A DNA stretch of 64,000 nt from Ceratodon purpureus (taxonomy: Eukaryota > Streptophyta > Bryopsida > Pseudoditrichales > Ditrichaceae). Of this stretch, positions 46,830-59,029 are shown piece after piece. Each line of letters starts with the position of its first letter. Positions within the stretch are counted from its first letter, which is position 1. The position numbers and the translations under genes were made by a program. The DNA is taken from NCBI GenBank assembly GCA_014871385.1, contig CM026425.1, positions 2,871,561-2,935,560 on the forward strand, written 5' to 3'. A model generated the notes under the pieces. That model was given only the letters and a program-made list of their open reading frames with translations, did no database searches and had not been told where the DNA came from.

Positions 46830-49800
46830 ATGGCCCTGGGCCTGCAGGTGGAAGATCGAAGCTCTTACGAGCTGCAAAACTTAGAGCTCAACAGGACAGT
46901 AGGACAGCAGGACAACGTGTTCGAGGTCATTGGCAATGGCGGTTTTGGTTCCATTTACAAGGGTTCTGTACTACGTCACATAGAGCATATAGATATGAGC
47001 GCAAGTGCCAACAAATTACATGGGGAAAAGAGGTTGGGAGGGGATATGAGTATAGGGACTGCCGTTGAATTTAAAGGAGTAAAGAGGTTGGGAAGATTTC
47101 ATGGGGTGTTACTGGAAAAATCGAAAGATTCCAGTCTTTCACAGGTAAATGACTGCGCTGCGCCTGTGGAAGAAATCATGGTAGCAGTGAAGAAAATTGC
47201 TTTGTCAGGTGAGGTCACAAGGGAGGATCTTGACAGGGAGGCCCGCACAATGAGAGTTTTCTGGGGTTGCAGGAATTTTGCCGCGGTGTATGGCCTAACA
47301 TATTGCAAGCAACTGAAGAGTGTGTGCATAGTGATGGAAGTGGTTTCAGGATGCAATCTCAACCAGTTTCTTCGCTCTCGAGGCACTGCAGTTTTCAAAG
47401 AACCAGATGAAAGAACTGCCAGCATCTGTGATCTCTGGAGCTCAAATGACATTTTATGGTGGATACAGAAACTGATTCTGTTCAGGGAGATAGTCCTTGC
47501 ATTGATGTTGTGTCACGGGAAAAAGGTGTATCATGGAGATTTGAAAGGCTACAACATTCTTCTTGACAAGCAACTCATACCTAAGTTGATCGACTTTGGA
47601 TTGAGCTTCCAAAGGAGAGATGTTGAATACCTTCGCCACAGAGCTTGGTCGCTATTTTGGGCGGCACCAGAGGTCATTGGAAATGAGGCCCTACATAGTG
47701 ATGTGTTGGCAGATCCCTTCCCTTCGGATGTATATTCTCTGGGAATGCTATTATTTGAGGTTTTGCTTGACGGTGAGACTCCGGACAGTTTCACAGATGA
47801 GAATATCATCTTTTGTGATAAGCTGGAGGATGGAGGCTACCCTGTCTCTTTAGATGTTGTTCAAAGCAAGGATTCCTATCTGTCTGAGAATGTTCTAAGA
47901 CCCCTTAAGGCTTTGGTGGATGAGTGTTGTAAAGCGAAAAGAGAGGAGAGGATAGTGCTCCAGGATTGTCTTAGCACGGTGGAGAAGGTCCATTCAGATC
48001 TGTTCAGCAAGTATTCTCACACAAGCCATCGCACTCCGTGTGAAAGGGATGAAGATCTGTTCATTGAGTCTAAGGAATTCAAGGAGATGATGCCCACATT
48101 CCATGATAGGTTCCCTGATGTGCGCGATTACCTGGTGTTTAAGCCCTCGTTGAACATGGTGATAAGCGAAGACGGTACCTTGCTGGTACACTGTTTTTGT
48201 AGTCTGGATTTTGTCGCCGGTGTTCAGTACATTGTTGAAAAGAGCGCTTGGGACTTTCAAGCTGAGAGGGACATACCACACATGTCTCTTCTGTGTGTGG
48301 AAAATGAGTGTTTGAGCACCTTGAAGTATATTGCAGCATCTTGGAGCGACGTGTTGAGAAGACAATTCCTTCTCATACACAAAGCTTGCAACAGCTCTAA
48401 TCTAGTAATGTTCAAGCTGTTGTTGGACATTGGAATAGACTTTGATACATGGGTTGCTGAAGAACCGTTCATGAAACCTATTCATCAGCTGGCTGCCAAA
48501 GGCAAGACGGAATTCCTAAGATGCCTTTTGGATCATCCTGGACTAGACGCCAACTACATAAATACAGCGTCCCCTCGGTATGGAAGATGTTATGACGGAG
48601 ACAACACAGAAAGGATAAACAGTTTTTCAAGTTATGTAGATGGCCTCAAGGAAAAGGATTTACAGCTCATGCCGCTGCTGCCAGAGAAGAGTCTGGATGT
48701 ACCGAGACATGTGCCGTTGTATTACGCTGTTGTTGAGGACCGGGTGGATACCGTGAAATTCATTCTTCAACGAGGAGGTATGTATGTTGAGAAATCAATA
48801 ACAGAAGTTCCACGCTTTGCTGATGGACGTGGTTATTGGTTCAGTAGTCTGTTGCATCTGGCCCAGGAGAATTTCTCGATTGGAGTTGTATTAGAATTGC
48901 AGTATACCCCTGAAGAATGTGCATCATCCCCTTCTTTAGGTATTCTCAGACAGCATGTTGACGACGTAGCTCTTTCGAGTCCCAATAGAAAGCCAATACA
49001 TGTGGCATGTCAGAAAGGTCAAGAAAAAGTATTCAAAGCTGCGTTTGAAACTGTCGACTACAATGAATCGTTCTACGTTCTACGTGCCCTTATGTTCTAC
49101 ATTGCCAGAGGTGGAAGTAAGGAAATGATCGACATAATCCTAGACAACAAAACTTTTGTCGACCAGTATTTCGTTTCTGAGACATTTTCCATTGAAGATG
49201 TGGCTTTCTTGCTACTAGCTGAAGGCACCTCTACCAGTTTGGTAAATTCTCCTCATGGTGGTGATACCAAGAGTCGGATATCAGTTTTGGATGTCGCTGT
49301 TGCAAGTGGTAACACAGAGGTTGTTGAGCATATACTGAAATTGCAACCAGAGGATTCAGAATCTGAAGACACTGGAGATATCGATGCGGACAGAACTTTT
49401 GGGGATTTAGAGGTAAACAGAGAGGCTCTTGAACTGTCAGCAAATCTTGAGGGAGAAGTTATGAGGAAGCATAATCCATACGACCTTGCTTTAGATTGTT
49501 GTAGAAAGGGTCATGTAGCGGTTTTGAAAAATTATGAGGATTGTGGCAAGTTGGACCTGGACGCAATCAGAGATAACAAGGATCGGGATAGTATTCTCCA
49601 CCATGCAGTGGATCATGCCCACATGGATATGGTCAAGTATTTATTAGAAAGAGGTTTTCCGGTTGATAGCACTAACTGGTACTTCGGCGAGACACCTCTC
49701 CAGCATGCCTGCTCTAGGAGGCCGGATGGAAGCAATTTAGAGAGGCAACAGAAAATGGATATTGCATCTCTCTTACTTGAAAAGGGGGCTGATCCAAATT

Positions 49801-49949
49801 ATGTGAACCAAGAGGGCTACACAGCTATGGACCAGGCATTGGACTTCAATGACAAGCAAATGGTTCGCTTCTTGGTAGATCATGGGTTTGATCTAGGAAG
49901 GAAAAACAGGTATGGGGAGGACTATATGACTCGAATAGCCAACATTTAA
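46830..49949 (+). CDS. Protein kinase with C-terminal ankyrin repeats
   Basis: 1039 residues from the ATG at 46830, in one coding exon. Kinase domain ~30-410: glycine loop GNGGFGSIYKG (35-45), VAVKK with Lys121, HGDLKGYN (235-242), DFG (255-257), WAAPEV (278-282), DVYSLGMLLFEV. All catalytic residues are present. The Arg of HRD is Gly, making it a non-RD kinase, a class often linked to plant immune signalling. About 75 residues separate the glycine loop from the lysine instead of the usual ~20; the insert carries EKRLGG and VKRLGR. Residues ~450-1039 hold degenerate then canonical ankyrin repeats (HHAVDHAHMDMVKYLLERG, ASLLLEKGADPNYVNQEGYT). No signal peptide or membrane segment is seen, so it should be a soluble Ser/Thr kinase. 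Substrate unknown. Confidence 0.9.
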   Translation: MALGLQVEDRSSYELQNLELNRTVGQQDNVFEVIGNGGFGSIYKGSVLRHIEHIDMSASANKLHGEKRLGGDMSIGTAVEFKGVKRLGRFHGVLLEKSKDSSLSQVNDCAAPVEEIMVAVKKIALSGEVTREDLDREARTMRVFWGCRNFAAVYGLTYCKQLKSVCIVMEVVSGCNLNQFLRSRGTAVFKEPDERTASICDLWSSNDILWWIQKLILFREIVLALMLCHGKKVYHGDLKGYNILLDKQLIPKLIDFGLSFQRRDVEYLRHRAWSLFWAAPEVIGNEALHSDVLADPFPSDVYSLGMLLFEVLLDGETPDSFTDENIIFCDKLEDGGYPVSLDVVQSKDSYLSENVLRPLKALVDECCKAKREERIVLQDCLSTVEKVHSDLFSKYSHTSHRTPCERDEDLFIESKEFKEMMPTFHDRFPDVRDYLVFKPSLNMVISEDGTLLVHCFCSLDFVAGVQYIVEKSAWDFQAERDIPHMSLLCVENECLSTLKYIAASWSDVLRRQFLLIHKACNSSNLVMFKLLLDIGIDFDTWVAEEPFMKPIHQLAAKGKTEFLRCLLDHPGLDANYINTASPRYGRCYDGDNTERINSFSSYVDGLKEKDLQLMPLLPEKSLDVPRHVPLYYAVVEDRVDTVKFILQRGGMYVEKSITEVPRFADGRGYWFSSLLHLAQENFSIGVVLELQYTPEECASSPSLGILRQHVDDVALSSPNRKPIHVACQKGQEKVFKAAFETVDYNESFYVLRALMFYIARGGSKEMIDIILDNKTFVDQYFVSETFSIEDVAFLLLAEGTSTSLVNSPHGGDTKSRISVLDVAVASGNTEVVEHILKLQPEDSESEDTGDIDADRTFGDLEVNREALELSANLEGEVMRKHNPYDLALDCCRKGHVAVLKNYEDCGKLDLDAIRDNKDRDSILHHAVDHAHMDMVKYLLERGFPVDSTNWYFGETPLQHACSRRPDGSNLERQQKMDIASLLLEKGADPNYVNQEGYTAMDQALDFNDKQMVRFLVDHGFDLGRKNRYGEDYMTRIANI

Positions 49950-51230
49950 ATTTCAATTGATGTGGTAATCAAGCAACTCACTGCCAACTACATTCAATGG
50001 CCATGCATGTGAACTCTTGAAGTGCAGGTGGCTGATGTCTTCTGAAGCTTTGTACTGTGCTTGTTCAACTCATGCATTTATATGTGTTTATGTATATATA
50101 TAAAAAGTTGTGCATTATACAATCCAAGGACATTCTATAATAATCAAATCCTAGGATTCAATCTCACCAAAGTTTAAGCGGCACTTATCCAATCAAGGTA
50201 TCCTCAATTTTATGGATTGGTTGAATGCTACAAAAAGTATCAATAGAGAGAGTTTTAAGAAAAGAATCACCTCAAAACTGTGGTTCCTTCCGAACCAATC
50301 TGGACTCCAAAGGGGTTTAGCTCGTTCCCAAAAATCGGTGCTCAGTCAGGGGCTGCTGGGTTCGTTTTCTGGGTACAACGATATTTTGATTCAGTCATTG
50401 CCCAACCCAGGCATACCTTAGTGGCCTGCAAGTGCAGACACAAAAAATCCAACACGTACTGAAGCAGAACTGGCTGTGACAATTGTAACATTTAAACAAT
50501 TATACTACCACCAGTCTGATATGAACTTGGCTTCTTTACCCGAACCCTGGGTTCTAAACTCATGACTCTAAACCATATTCAATTTCCATGCACTGCAATT
50601 ATGCACTGTTTAAGATGTGGTGGGCCGATTTCCAAAGTTGTCTGTAAGTTTGGGATGTGGTGCCAAACATTGTTTACTACATTCAGAACTTTTTGGAAGC
50701 CCAAAGGAAGGAACTGTATCTTCGCCCATTGTCGGCAAGGCTGACACGCACAAAATAATTATCATAGCTCAGGTGGTAATTCTCAAGCTGGATTTAGTGC
50801 CGATTCTATACAAATACGGCCAGGCACACTGTGAACTTGGAATTTCAAGTGTAGGTTACAGATGATGTCCTCCGATTCAAGCTGAATCTTGTGCTTTTCA
50901 TGCATTTCTGGCTCAGTTATGTTGTTTCATCACTTGTGCGTAGAATCGTTATTCGAACTACGAGATTTGGAAACCTGCTGCATAGCATAGCGTGGTGAAG
51001 TTTAAGTGTGATTCTTTGCTTCACTTGTGATGGAGTGCAGCTTAATTGTGCATTCTAGTCGCATTAGAGTAGTAAATTAGAATGTCGTGGACTGTTGAGG
51101 ATGGGTCGTAGTAGTATTTCAGTGCTTTGGCGCTGAATTTTTTTCAATGCTTCTGGAGTTTAACTTGTCTGATATTTTTGGACAAGTGCCATTGTGAAGA
51201 GCAGCTCTGCTGTTGAGACGTAGAGACAAG
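49950..51230. other. Intergenic between kinase-ankyrin and TNL genes
   Basis: 3' flank of the kinase gene followed by the TNL promoter region. Short ORFs (50212-50865) show nothing recognisable. Confidence 0.5.
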
Positions 51231-54200
51231 ATGGGAAGTACTAGTGGGGTTAGAGGAAGCAATTTAGGCTGTCCAGATCCATCAAGCATGTCGGGAAAGA
51301 CTTGGAATCTCGAAACATCCAGTGGCGCTGCTGGGTATCGAAATCACATTTCAGAACTGCTTGATGAGGGCGTCATCGATAAGTACTGTGCAGATTGGTT
51401 CCTGAAAGGTTTAGATACACCTGAATTTAAAGAAGGGAGCGAGAAGTCGGACAAGTCCACTCTCCCAACCACAAGTAAGGAGCCAGTGAGCAATTCTAAG
51501 CAAGAATGTTCTTCAAGTGGACATAGTGGGCAGGAGCAAGCCAGGTAACCCAAAGTTTCCGAAATTCGTGCTTTGAAGAGGTGTCATGTCAGCCCATTGT
51601 TGCCTTCCTTGTCCCCATATGATGTTTTTAACGTTACAGGATGTTGTATCCTGGTCATCTCAAAGTCTGCTGTTTGTGACATAGCTGGAGGTTTGTCGGT
51701 TGCATGAATAATTAAGCTTGTTGGTTTCATAGTCGCTTTTGTAAATTTAGAACGACGGTTTGCATTCTAGTTGTACTTCTGAGGAGTGCCAAGCTGATTT
51801 TAGTACTATTAACTTCTCCACAGCACGAATTGCAAATATTGTGATTAGATAGGTGTCTACTTAGTGAAATATGAGAACCATTGGTCAGTTAGCTAATTTA
51901 TCCACATGTACATGCTGTTTGAATGTAAGATTGCCGAAGCTTGAACCAAAACACAAAATATTCTTGAGCCATAGCGGAGCACAGAAGGATTTTGTCAGGC
52001 AGCTGTGCAAAGACTTGGAAGCCGAAACACACTTTCCCTTCTTTGACCAGAGGTCATCTTCCCTGTTGAAGGGAAAGAAGTTTGCACCCGAAATTATTGC
52101 TGCTGCCCAGCAGTGCCGTGTGGCGGTGATCGTGTTGTCCGAAGAGTATCTGACCTCCAAGTGGCCCATGATTGAGCTCGTTGAATTCGTGAAGGCAAAG
52201 AAGTCCGACAACCCCGAACTGGAGTTATTTCCTCTGTTTTTCAAGATATCCGTCCACGATCTGGGTGCTAAGTCCTTCGAGTACCGTTGGAAGACTGCGT
52301 GGGCTGACATTGCCAAGGATGATCCCGACCGGTTCAAATTGAGCTGGTGCACCAAGGCTTTGCGGGAGCTTCGTGGCTCCATCGGCCTCAAGTTTCAGGA
52401 TTTCCAGCACTCTGAGGTGTTCTATCGGGAGGCGATCGTGAAAGAGATATCTTTACTCTTGCCTCCTGACTTGCTTGATGACACTTCGGACGTGATCGGT
52501 TATGATCGGCTGTGCAAGGTATGCTCGGTTGAATCGATGCTTAGTCGATTATGACTTTGATAACTTTTTTGTGCAATATTTTCATTGATCTGTTCAAGTC
52601 AGGCGGATGTAAGGCTAAACACTGCATCACTTGAACATGCAGACCACTGCGGGGATGTTTGTCCAAGACATATCAGTGGATAGTAAGTCGTGGGGCACAG
52701 ACAAGCTCGGTTTATATGGGATGGGTGGGCTGGGGAAGACAACAATGTGCAGAGCACTATGCAGATACTTCCATGAGGACTTTTACGGGAGAGTCTGTCA
52801 TGTAGAGCTGGGGTCGAAGCCTCCTCTTGAACTGCAGAAGATGGTCCTAACGAAGCTACTTCGGCTGGGTAAGGAGGTGGTAGAGTCTATTACATCGACT
52901 GATGTGGTGAGTACCGTCTGGACTTATTTGTGAATTTCAGTAGTTGCAGAGTTTAGTTCGTGACATATCGACGGGTAGAGTGATCGTCATGGGGCGCATT
53001 CCAAACACAGATGATGCAATCTCACCAAGGTCTTGTCGTACTTAATGAACACCTAGGAAAGGCTTTTTGGTAGGCATGGTTTTAACAGAAGAACGTGAGA
53101 GACAAGTTGTTCACATCAGTTGTCTGAAGATTCTGGACCTCTTCCATCATCACAGGGGCGGAAATGCTTGAAAGATAACATGAGACGGGAGCCCGTGTTT
53201 CTGGTCATCGATAACATCACCGATGATAGCACTTCACGAACGGAAGCACTGGAGTACCTTGAGGCCGGGTTTCACCCTCATAGCAGAATCATGATCACAT
53301 CAAGGAGTGAGGATGTCGTTCAAGCCTTGTTCACCGACCCGAAGTCGACATTCTGCAAGGCGATGCCAAACCTCACGGAGGAGGAAGCTGGATTCATCTT
53401 TTTGCAAAGAGCAGCTCCTCAAAGAGCACTAGACACACTCACTGATGAGGAGAGACGAGTTCTCAGCTTATGTCTCGGTCAGTGCTGTTTCGCCTCTGAC
53501 GGGAGACCAATTATCGGGGAGCAGTATCATCCCCTGGCTCTGAGAGCGCTGGCAGTGTACTACCACGAAATTCACAACATGAACATATCATCGTGGGAGA
53601 ATCACCTTGAAGATCTTGACAAGCTCAAGAATTCGAGGGAATCGTCGGACATCTTCGGCATCCTGGGATTGCAGTTCAGCACTTTCAACATGAGGAAGAA
53701 GCTCCTGTTCTTGGACTTGGCCCTTTATTATGGAACGCGTTGGGAAAGTTATGAGAATTGTGTAAGTTGGCTTGCTGATATTTACGAAGAAAGACGACGT
53801 GCTATGGAATGTCAGGTGAGCGTCACTTCCCAGACCTCATTTCAGAGAAGGTGAATCGGTGATGTTCACAATCTGGGTAAGCTGTTTTGTTAGTACGGGA
53901 GGTAGTCGTAGTAATGCAGACCGTGAAGCACTCTTTGTGAGATTGTCGGATCTCAGCCACTTCAATGTCGGCTATCTCAACGGCGTATCATGGAAGTTTT
54001 GAAGCCTAGGCACTGCTGTAGACATAAGTAACTTGATTCATGCACTTGGTATTTATTCTTGATTGCGCAGCTGGCTTGCAGTCGTGCGTTCTGATCTGAA
54101 GAGTGTGGACAATGTTTTGCAATATGTGCAGTTGCAACATTTGAAGAGGTCGGGCATCATCAATTTCTCACTATGCATCCTCGAAACTGACATGATGATC

Positions 54201-55421
54201 ACCATACACGACCTGTACAAGGAGTTTGCAGAATGGTATCTATCAGAATGGGCAGGGTCTGAGGATATGGTTTGGTGCGTCTACCACAAACTTCCCACCA
54301 AATGCCTGCCTTATGCCTTACAGAGAGCCAGTGCATCAAACTTTTGTCCAGACTTGAAACGAATATGGCTTCAGAATCTGATGTGCGTCAGTCTCCCGCC
54401 TTACAAAGTTCAAGAGTGGCGCAATATCGTGGTGCTACAGCTTCATTCCTGTGATAGCTTGACGGTGCTTCACCTTCACGGCCTCAGTTGTCTGCGTCAC
54501 TTGGAACTCGTCGGGCTTCAAAATCTGGAGACATTCTATTTTGCAGATAATGCTACATCAGACAGCAAGGGACCGATTCGGAATATGATAGAACGTCTCC
54601 GCCCGCCCCAGACGACGCTTGAGTCATTGCAGTATGTTGTGCTGAAGGAGCTAATTTCCCTGAAACGTTTACCCGACTTCAGCATGTGTACTTTGCTAAA
54701 GTCATTTGAAATGACCAAGTGCGACAACGTTCTTAAAACGACTCCAAGTTTCAAGCGCTGCTCACAGCTGGAAAAACTACGTATGGATTGGAACTCTAGC
54801 CAGGAGAGCTTACCCAAGCTGAACACCCTGACCTCATTGACCTCGTTATGGATCGGCAGTTCCTGCAATATGCATTGCAAGGGCAATGCCAGAGTCCTAG
54901 AAGGTCTCAGTGCTTGCACCCAGCTACAAGGGGATCTCACATTATCTTACCTTCCGATCCGGAGCCTCCCTGGCCTTGAGAAACTGTCACTGATCCGCAG
55001 CCTCTGGTTACAGAATTGTCGACACCTGAATGAAATTCCAGATGTGTCTGCATTGACCCAACTGGAAGTGCTGAACATCAGCTTGACGAAGCTTCGAGAG
55101 ATACCCGGAGTGGACAGATTGTTGAAGTTGGAGAGACTGATCTGCACGATGTGCGACATGTTATCAACACTACCAGATTTGGACCAGCTGACACAGCTGA
55201 AGTACTTGAACACACAGAATTGCCCCAAGCTGAAGGTCAATCCACGTGTGTCATCTCAATGCCTTCATGATAAAGACCAAATACGCCTCGTGAACAAGAC
55301 AGCAGATAGTGCTCTGTTCTCATTCCGAACCTCTTTTGAACACCGAATGGGCGAGACTAACGTGTTTCCTCTCTTAACGGAGGGCATGGTGCATGAGATG
55401 GGCTGTTCGAAAAGAGCTTGA
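51231..55421 (+). CDS. TIR-NB-ARC-LRR immune receptor (TNL), five exons
   Basis: Exons 51231-51544, 51930-52518, 52643-52906, 53156-53850 and 54071-55421 join in frame to 1070 residues; every junction is GT-AG. Residues 1-~110 are a hydrophilic extension. The TIR (~112-260) has HKIFLSHSG and SKWPMIELVEF, with the glutamate aligning to the TIR NADase catalytic residue at ~187. NB-ARC: P-loop GMGGLGKTT (~327-335), Walker B VFLVIDN (~405), RNBS-B SRIMITSRS, HPLAL in place of GLPLAL, and IHD in place of MHD (~667). Leucine-rich repeats run ~740-1010 (LKRLPDFSMCTLLKSFEM, LEKLSLIRSLWLQNC). Exon 4 could instead end at 53815 (gtgagc), but only the 53850 donor keeps the frame into exon 5. Family role: an intracellular sensor whose TIR makes NAD-derived signals. 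It looks intact. Confidence 0.92.
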
Positions 55422-56584
55422 ATGATGTTACAGGTAGATTGATAGAGAGAGAGACAGTGCGCCTGTGGATTGTTTGCGGAGCCTAGCCTTAAGCAAACTT
55501 GTGCATGGTTGCCCTGCGCTAGCTAGCTCATGCGCTTGACAAGCTTTGTGTTGGTTTTCAAAGGAGAAATCCCTCTTAGTAATATACGGAGTAGACTTCT
55601 CACCCATGGGATGAAACTACGGTGACTACAGATCACCGTCCAAGAATAGTTCTACTTAATCCTAGTTGTATACTTAAGCTTATTAACATTATATAATCGG
55701 AGGAGACCACAATAAAGTGGACCACAAAGTGCACCATGTGATCACCAGGAAGTGAATATGAAGTGTGCTCTTTTTTTAAAGCTCAAAGCTGATTTTGAGC
55801 ATTTTGGTGTAGTTTTTGAGCATTACTGTCACTTTCTAGGGTGGCATAAGGTATGTTACACGCATCTTCATAAAAAGAGCATCCTCAATTGAAACTAAAT
55901 TTGACCACTAATTCTAAATCATGAAAATGAACTTTTCCAAAATCTTAATTTCTTCATTTGGTGCCCTCTATTATCTTTAGAGGATGTTTTTTTCAATTTA
56001 AAAAACAATGTTTGGTGAAAAAAAACGCACAAAAAGTACCGCGGAAGTGACCCTCTTAACAAACATCCTTGCGGTACTTTTGGAACCCTAAACCAATTAA
56101 TGAGTATATGAATTGACTATTTTACAATACCTCTTAAATATATAAAGGGCACCCCTTCATCAAAAGTGATTGTTTGATAATTTTTTATTCTTTTATAATC
56201 ACTTTTTCAAATGACTGCATTCACTTTGCTTGGATTTGAAGCCTTCATACAATAACTTTAAAGTGTCTACTTTGCACGAAACTTTTCCAAGTTGTAGAAA
56301 AACAAGTTGACAATCCATATTAGCAAAAAAAATTGACTTCAATTACATCTTTCCATCTCTTTTATGCAATTTTTGCAAAAGGGCTGAAAGTGACAAATAG
56401 CTAAGCACTTTTTTCGTCCACTTTATTTTGCTTCCCCCCTATCTTTCTCTCCTTGATTGCATTTAGCTGAGTTCATCATGGAATGGGAGCTAAGGTACAG
56501 ACACCTATAACCACTTGAGGCACCTTAACCCCGGCTACCTTAGGGGGCGTCTTTGTGACCCCATTTTGCACGTAATGTTTTGGT
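55422..56584. other. TNL 3' flank and intergenic DNA
   Basis: No gene seen. Contains one 11-bp hairpin (listed separately) and AT-rich sequence up to the transposon boundary. Confidence 0.5.
56032..56081. repeat. Perfect 11-bp inverted repeat
   Basis: AAAAGTACCGC (56032-56042) and GCGGTACTTTT (56071-56081) with a 28-base loop. Confidence 0.7.
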
Positions 56585-57090
56585 ATCCTAAGAGCAGGAA
56601 TGCTATCTTGTGAGCAGCGAGCAGCGAGCACTGAATTTTTTTTTCGTTTTTTTATTATTTTTTTGATTATTTTTTTTTAGATTTTTTTTCTTCGCAAAAT
56701 AATACAATGTCTATTACCGCGGAATCTTTAGAGAATCTTGAGAGAATATTTAGGGCAAAAACCTATGAAGACTCTGAAAATATTCTTTTGACTGAAAGAC
56801 CTTAAACCGAATGTAATTAAATTTAAAGAAAAAATAAATCTGAATTCAAAAAATTGTAGCAACGGCCACTGGATTTAATTACGCCGGTAATTTATTAAAA
56901 TGGGTCACAATATATGATGTGAATAAATGACCATCTACTCTATCCATATATATATGCGATTTGATATTAATACTATATAAAATGCAGTTCAACATACATG
57001 CTCATACCGTATGCGCTATGGTATCGAGGTATATCCAAGTAAAAAACCTAAACAACATATGAAATATGAAACACTGGCCTAGAAATGATC

Positions 57091-57601
57091 TCAATACATA
57101 TGAAAACCCTCACTATCAGAGGTATTACTGTCCCCTATGTAAATAGGAATATCCTCACTATCACCCCAACCATTAATGGAGTCCGAGGCTCCTTCATCGA
57201 TTGAGGAGGCTCCATTGTATGCTGAAGGGTTGTGGGCCAATAATGGAGGAGGGTAGTACGTGTAGTCGATCTGGCCGCCAAAAAATTCATCCAAACCATC
57301 GGAGTCATAGTTGCGTTTCCCTGGTCTGAGTGAAGAACTTCAACACAATAGTTGTTGTTCTGCACTTCAACCACTTCGATGGTAAGAACATCGTTGCAGC
57401 CTCCAAGGTCTACTCCTACATCACGAAGATAGTCGAAAGGTTGAGGGACTGGAGCCACCTGTGGGCAGGTACTTCCTTCTCTGGTGTAGATGAAGGAGTC
57501 TTCGGGGGAGTGTTCTTTGTTGCAACTCTAGCAAGAAGGTCCAAGTCTGGAGAAACTCCAGCCTCAGAAAATCTCCATCGCTGAGCCCGCGTGAGCACCA
57601 T
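57091..57601 (-). pseudogene. Broken ORF set inside transposon (three frames in succession)
   Basis: An ATG at 57599-57601 opens MVLTRAQRWRFSEAGVSPDL. This frame overlaps a second (PFDYLRDVGVDLGGCNDVLT, from ~57458), which overlaps a third (DEFFGGQIDYTYYPPPLLAH, ending at 57091). The three lie end to end in different frames without obvious introns, which suggests one ~165-residue protein broken by two frameshifts. The tail is acidic (GWGDSEDIPIYIGDSNTSDS). Family not recognised; small introns missed by eye are the alternative. Confidence 0.4.
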
Positions 57602-57984
57602 GGTGGTGTGTGGAAAAGAAAACTCCTGGAATCTACAAGTGAAAACAATTAATTAGATTAAAGTAAAGAGATGTAGATTTTTAAATAAGAATTATTTACA
57701 CAGTGTCATTGCTGAAACCCGCGCTAGGAATGAAGGCATTATAAGAAAAAATGTGTGTTAAGAATTTAGAAAACATAGCGCTTGTAAGGATCGCGGAAAA
57801 TAATAGGCACTGCACAAAGACAACATCTACATCAAAATAATACTTGAGAAATAAAATCAAATAAGGAAATAGTAACAAGGGATCAAAACACGAGACCAAA
57901 ACATGAGATCAAAACCCGAAACCAAAACCCGAGACCAACACAACACAACCCGAAACTAACACATATAATCAAGTCCACACAGTC

Positions 57985-58916
57985 TTATGATGTCTGCCCC
58001 TTGTATGCACGAGACTTACGTCCTTGGTGTTCCTGCACAAACTTCAGGATCTTCGAATACAATGGCGGTATCGTGTCGTCATAGTGCTTGTTGATATAAT
58101 TGAACCCGTCCAGGATACTCGTGGCACTCTCATTCAGTATGAGAACATCCGCACACTCATGTTCCGGATCCTGAGTCTTTATAGTGTAGACAGATTGCAA
58201 AGGCAAGCTAGATGTCCCGTGAATATTATCAGAAGGCATGCTACTATCAGAGGGTGAGATATCTTCATCCTCGGCGGTTTTCTTCAAGCCCATTTTCTCC
58301 ACCTTTTTGGCTTAGCTGATGCGAATTTGCTTCTCTTCCTTCCGTCTCATTGAATCCTCCTTCTCCCTTTCCGCCTTTTCAGCACGCGCTTTTGCCAGTT
58401 GCTCGTCACGTTCAAGCTTCTTCGTCATCTTTTTGTGTTGCTGTTCAGACATATGCACCGGCACAGTCGCATTCTCAACGTCCAGGCCTTTGGGCTTCAT
58501 CATCTCAGTCTCCCATTTGCAGATGGCGAATATCTCCAGCTCATGATCTGGGCAAGGATCTGCAGGTCGGAGCTCAATGTACTTAAGGCACCGACGAAGG
58601 TGCGGCCTTGTGGAATTGCGTCGCTGGTTTGGAGTTAGAATACAGTCCTTGCTTGCCGTGTCCAACCATTTTCTGAAACGAGCTGGAAATTGGTCTTCTG
58701 GAATTGCCCCTTTCTTTAACAATTCATGGTGAAAGTAGCTCACCACAACCCTGCATTCAGCTTCCATGGTCTTCTCCCACTCCAGAACAACTTCAAGCTT
58801 CCGTCAAGAACAAACTTCTGAATGTCAATTATGACACCTTGTAAGCCCAGCTGAGGAATCTGAACACCGTCCTCTTCGATGATATTGGAGTACAGTTTTC
58901 CTGCTTCTTCCTCTAG
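57985..58916 (-). pseudogene. Broken hypothetical gene inside transposon (frameshift and in-frame stop)
   Basis: After an acceptor (tttgttgcag, just above 58916) the minus strand reads LEEEAGKLYSNIIEED...IDIQKFVLDGS. It must then shift frame near 58800 to continue as VVLEWEKTMEAECRVVVSYF. This runs through PARFRKWLDTASKDC and a Lys/Glu-rich probable coiled coil (KKLERDEQLAKARAEKAERE) to a TAA at 58312-58314. The same frame continues past the stop for ~105 codons (AKKVEKMGLKKTAEDED, ending at 57985). A frameshift plus an in-frame stop mark it as disabled, unless the TAA is the real end of a 151-residue protein from the ATG at 58765-58767. Family not recognised; no transposase signature is evident. 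Confidence 0.45.
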
Positions 58917-59029
58917 CTGCAACAAAACCAGCAAGATTTACAGAAATCAGTCCCCCCAATTTGCACTTTCGGATCCGAAAGTACCTTGGATACCAGGGTT
59001 ATCATAATAGACGGAAGGGGCATAAAATT

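Noticed and set aside
52040-52391. Minus-strand 168-aa ORF opposite the TIR exon
   Set aside because: Shadow of the TIR coding frame, which has clear domain motifs and splice sites on the plus strand.
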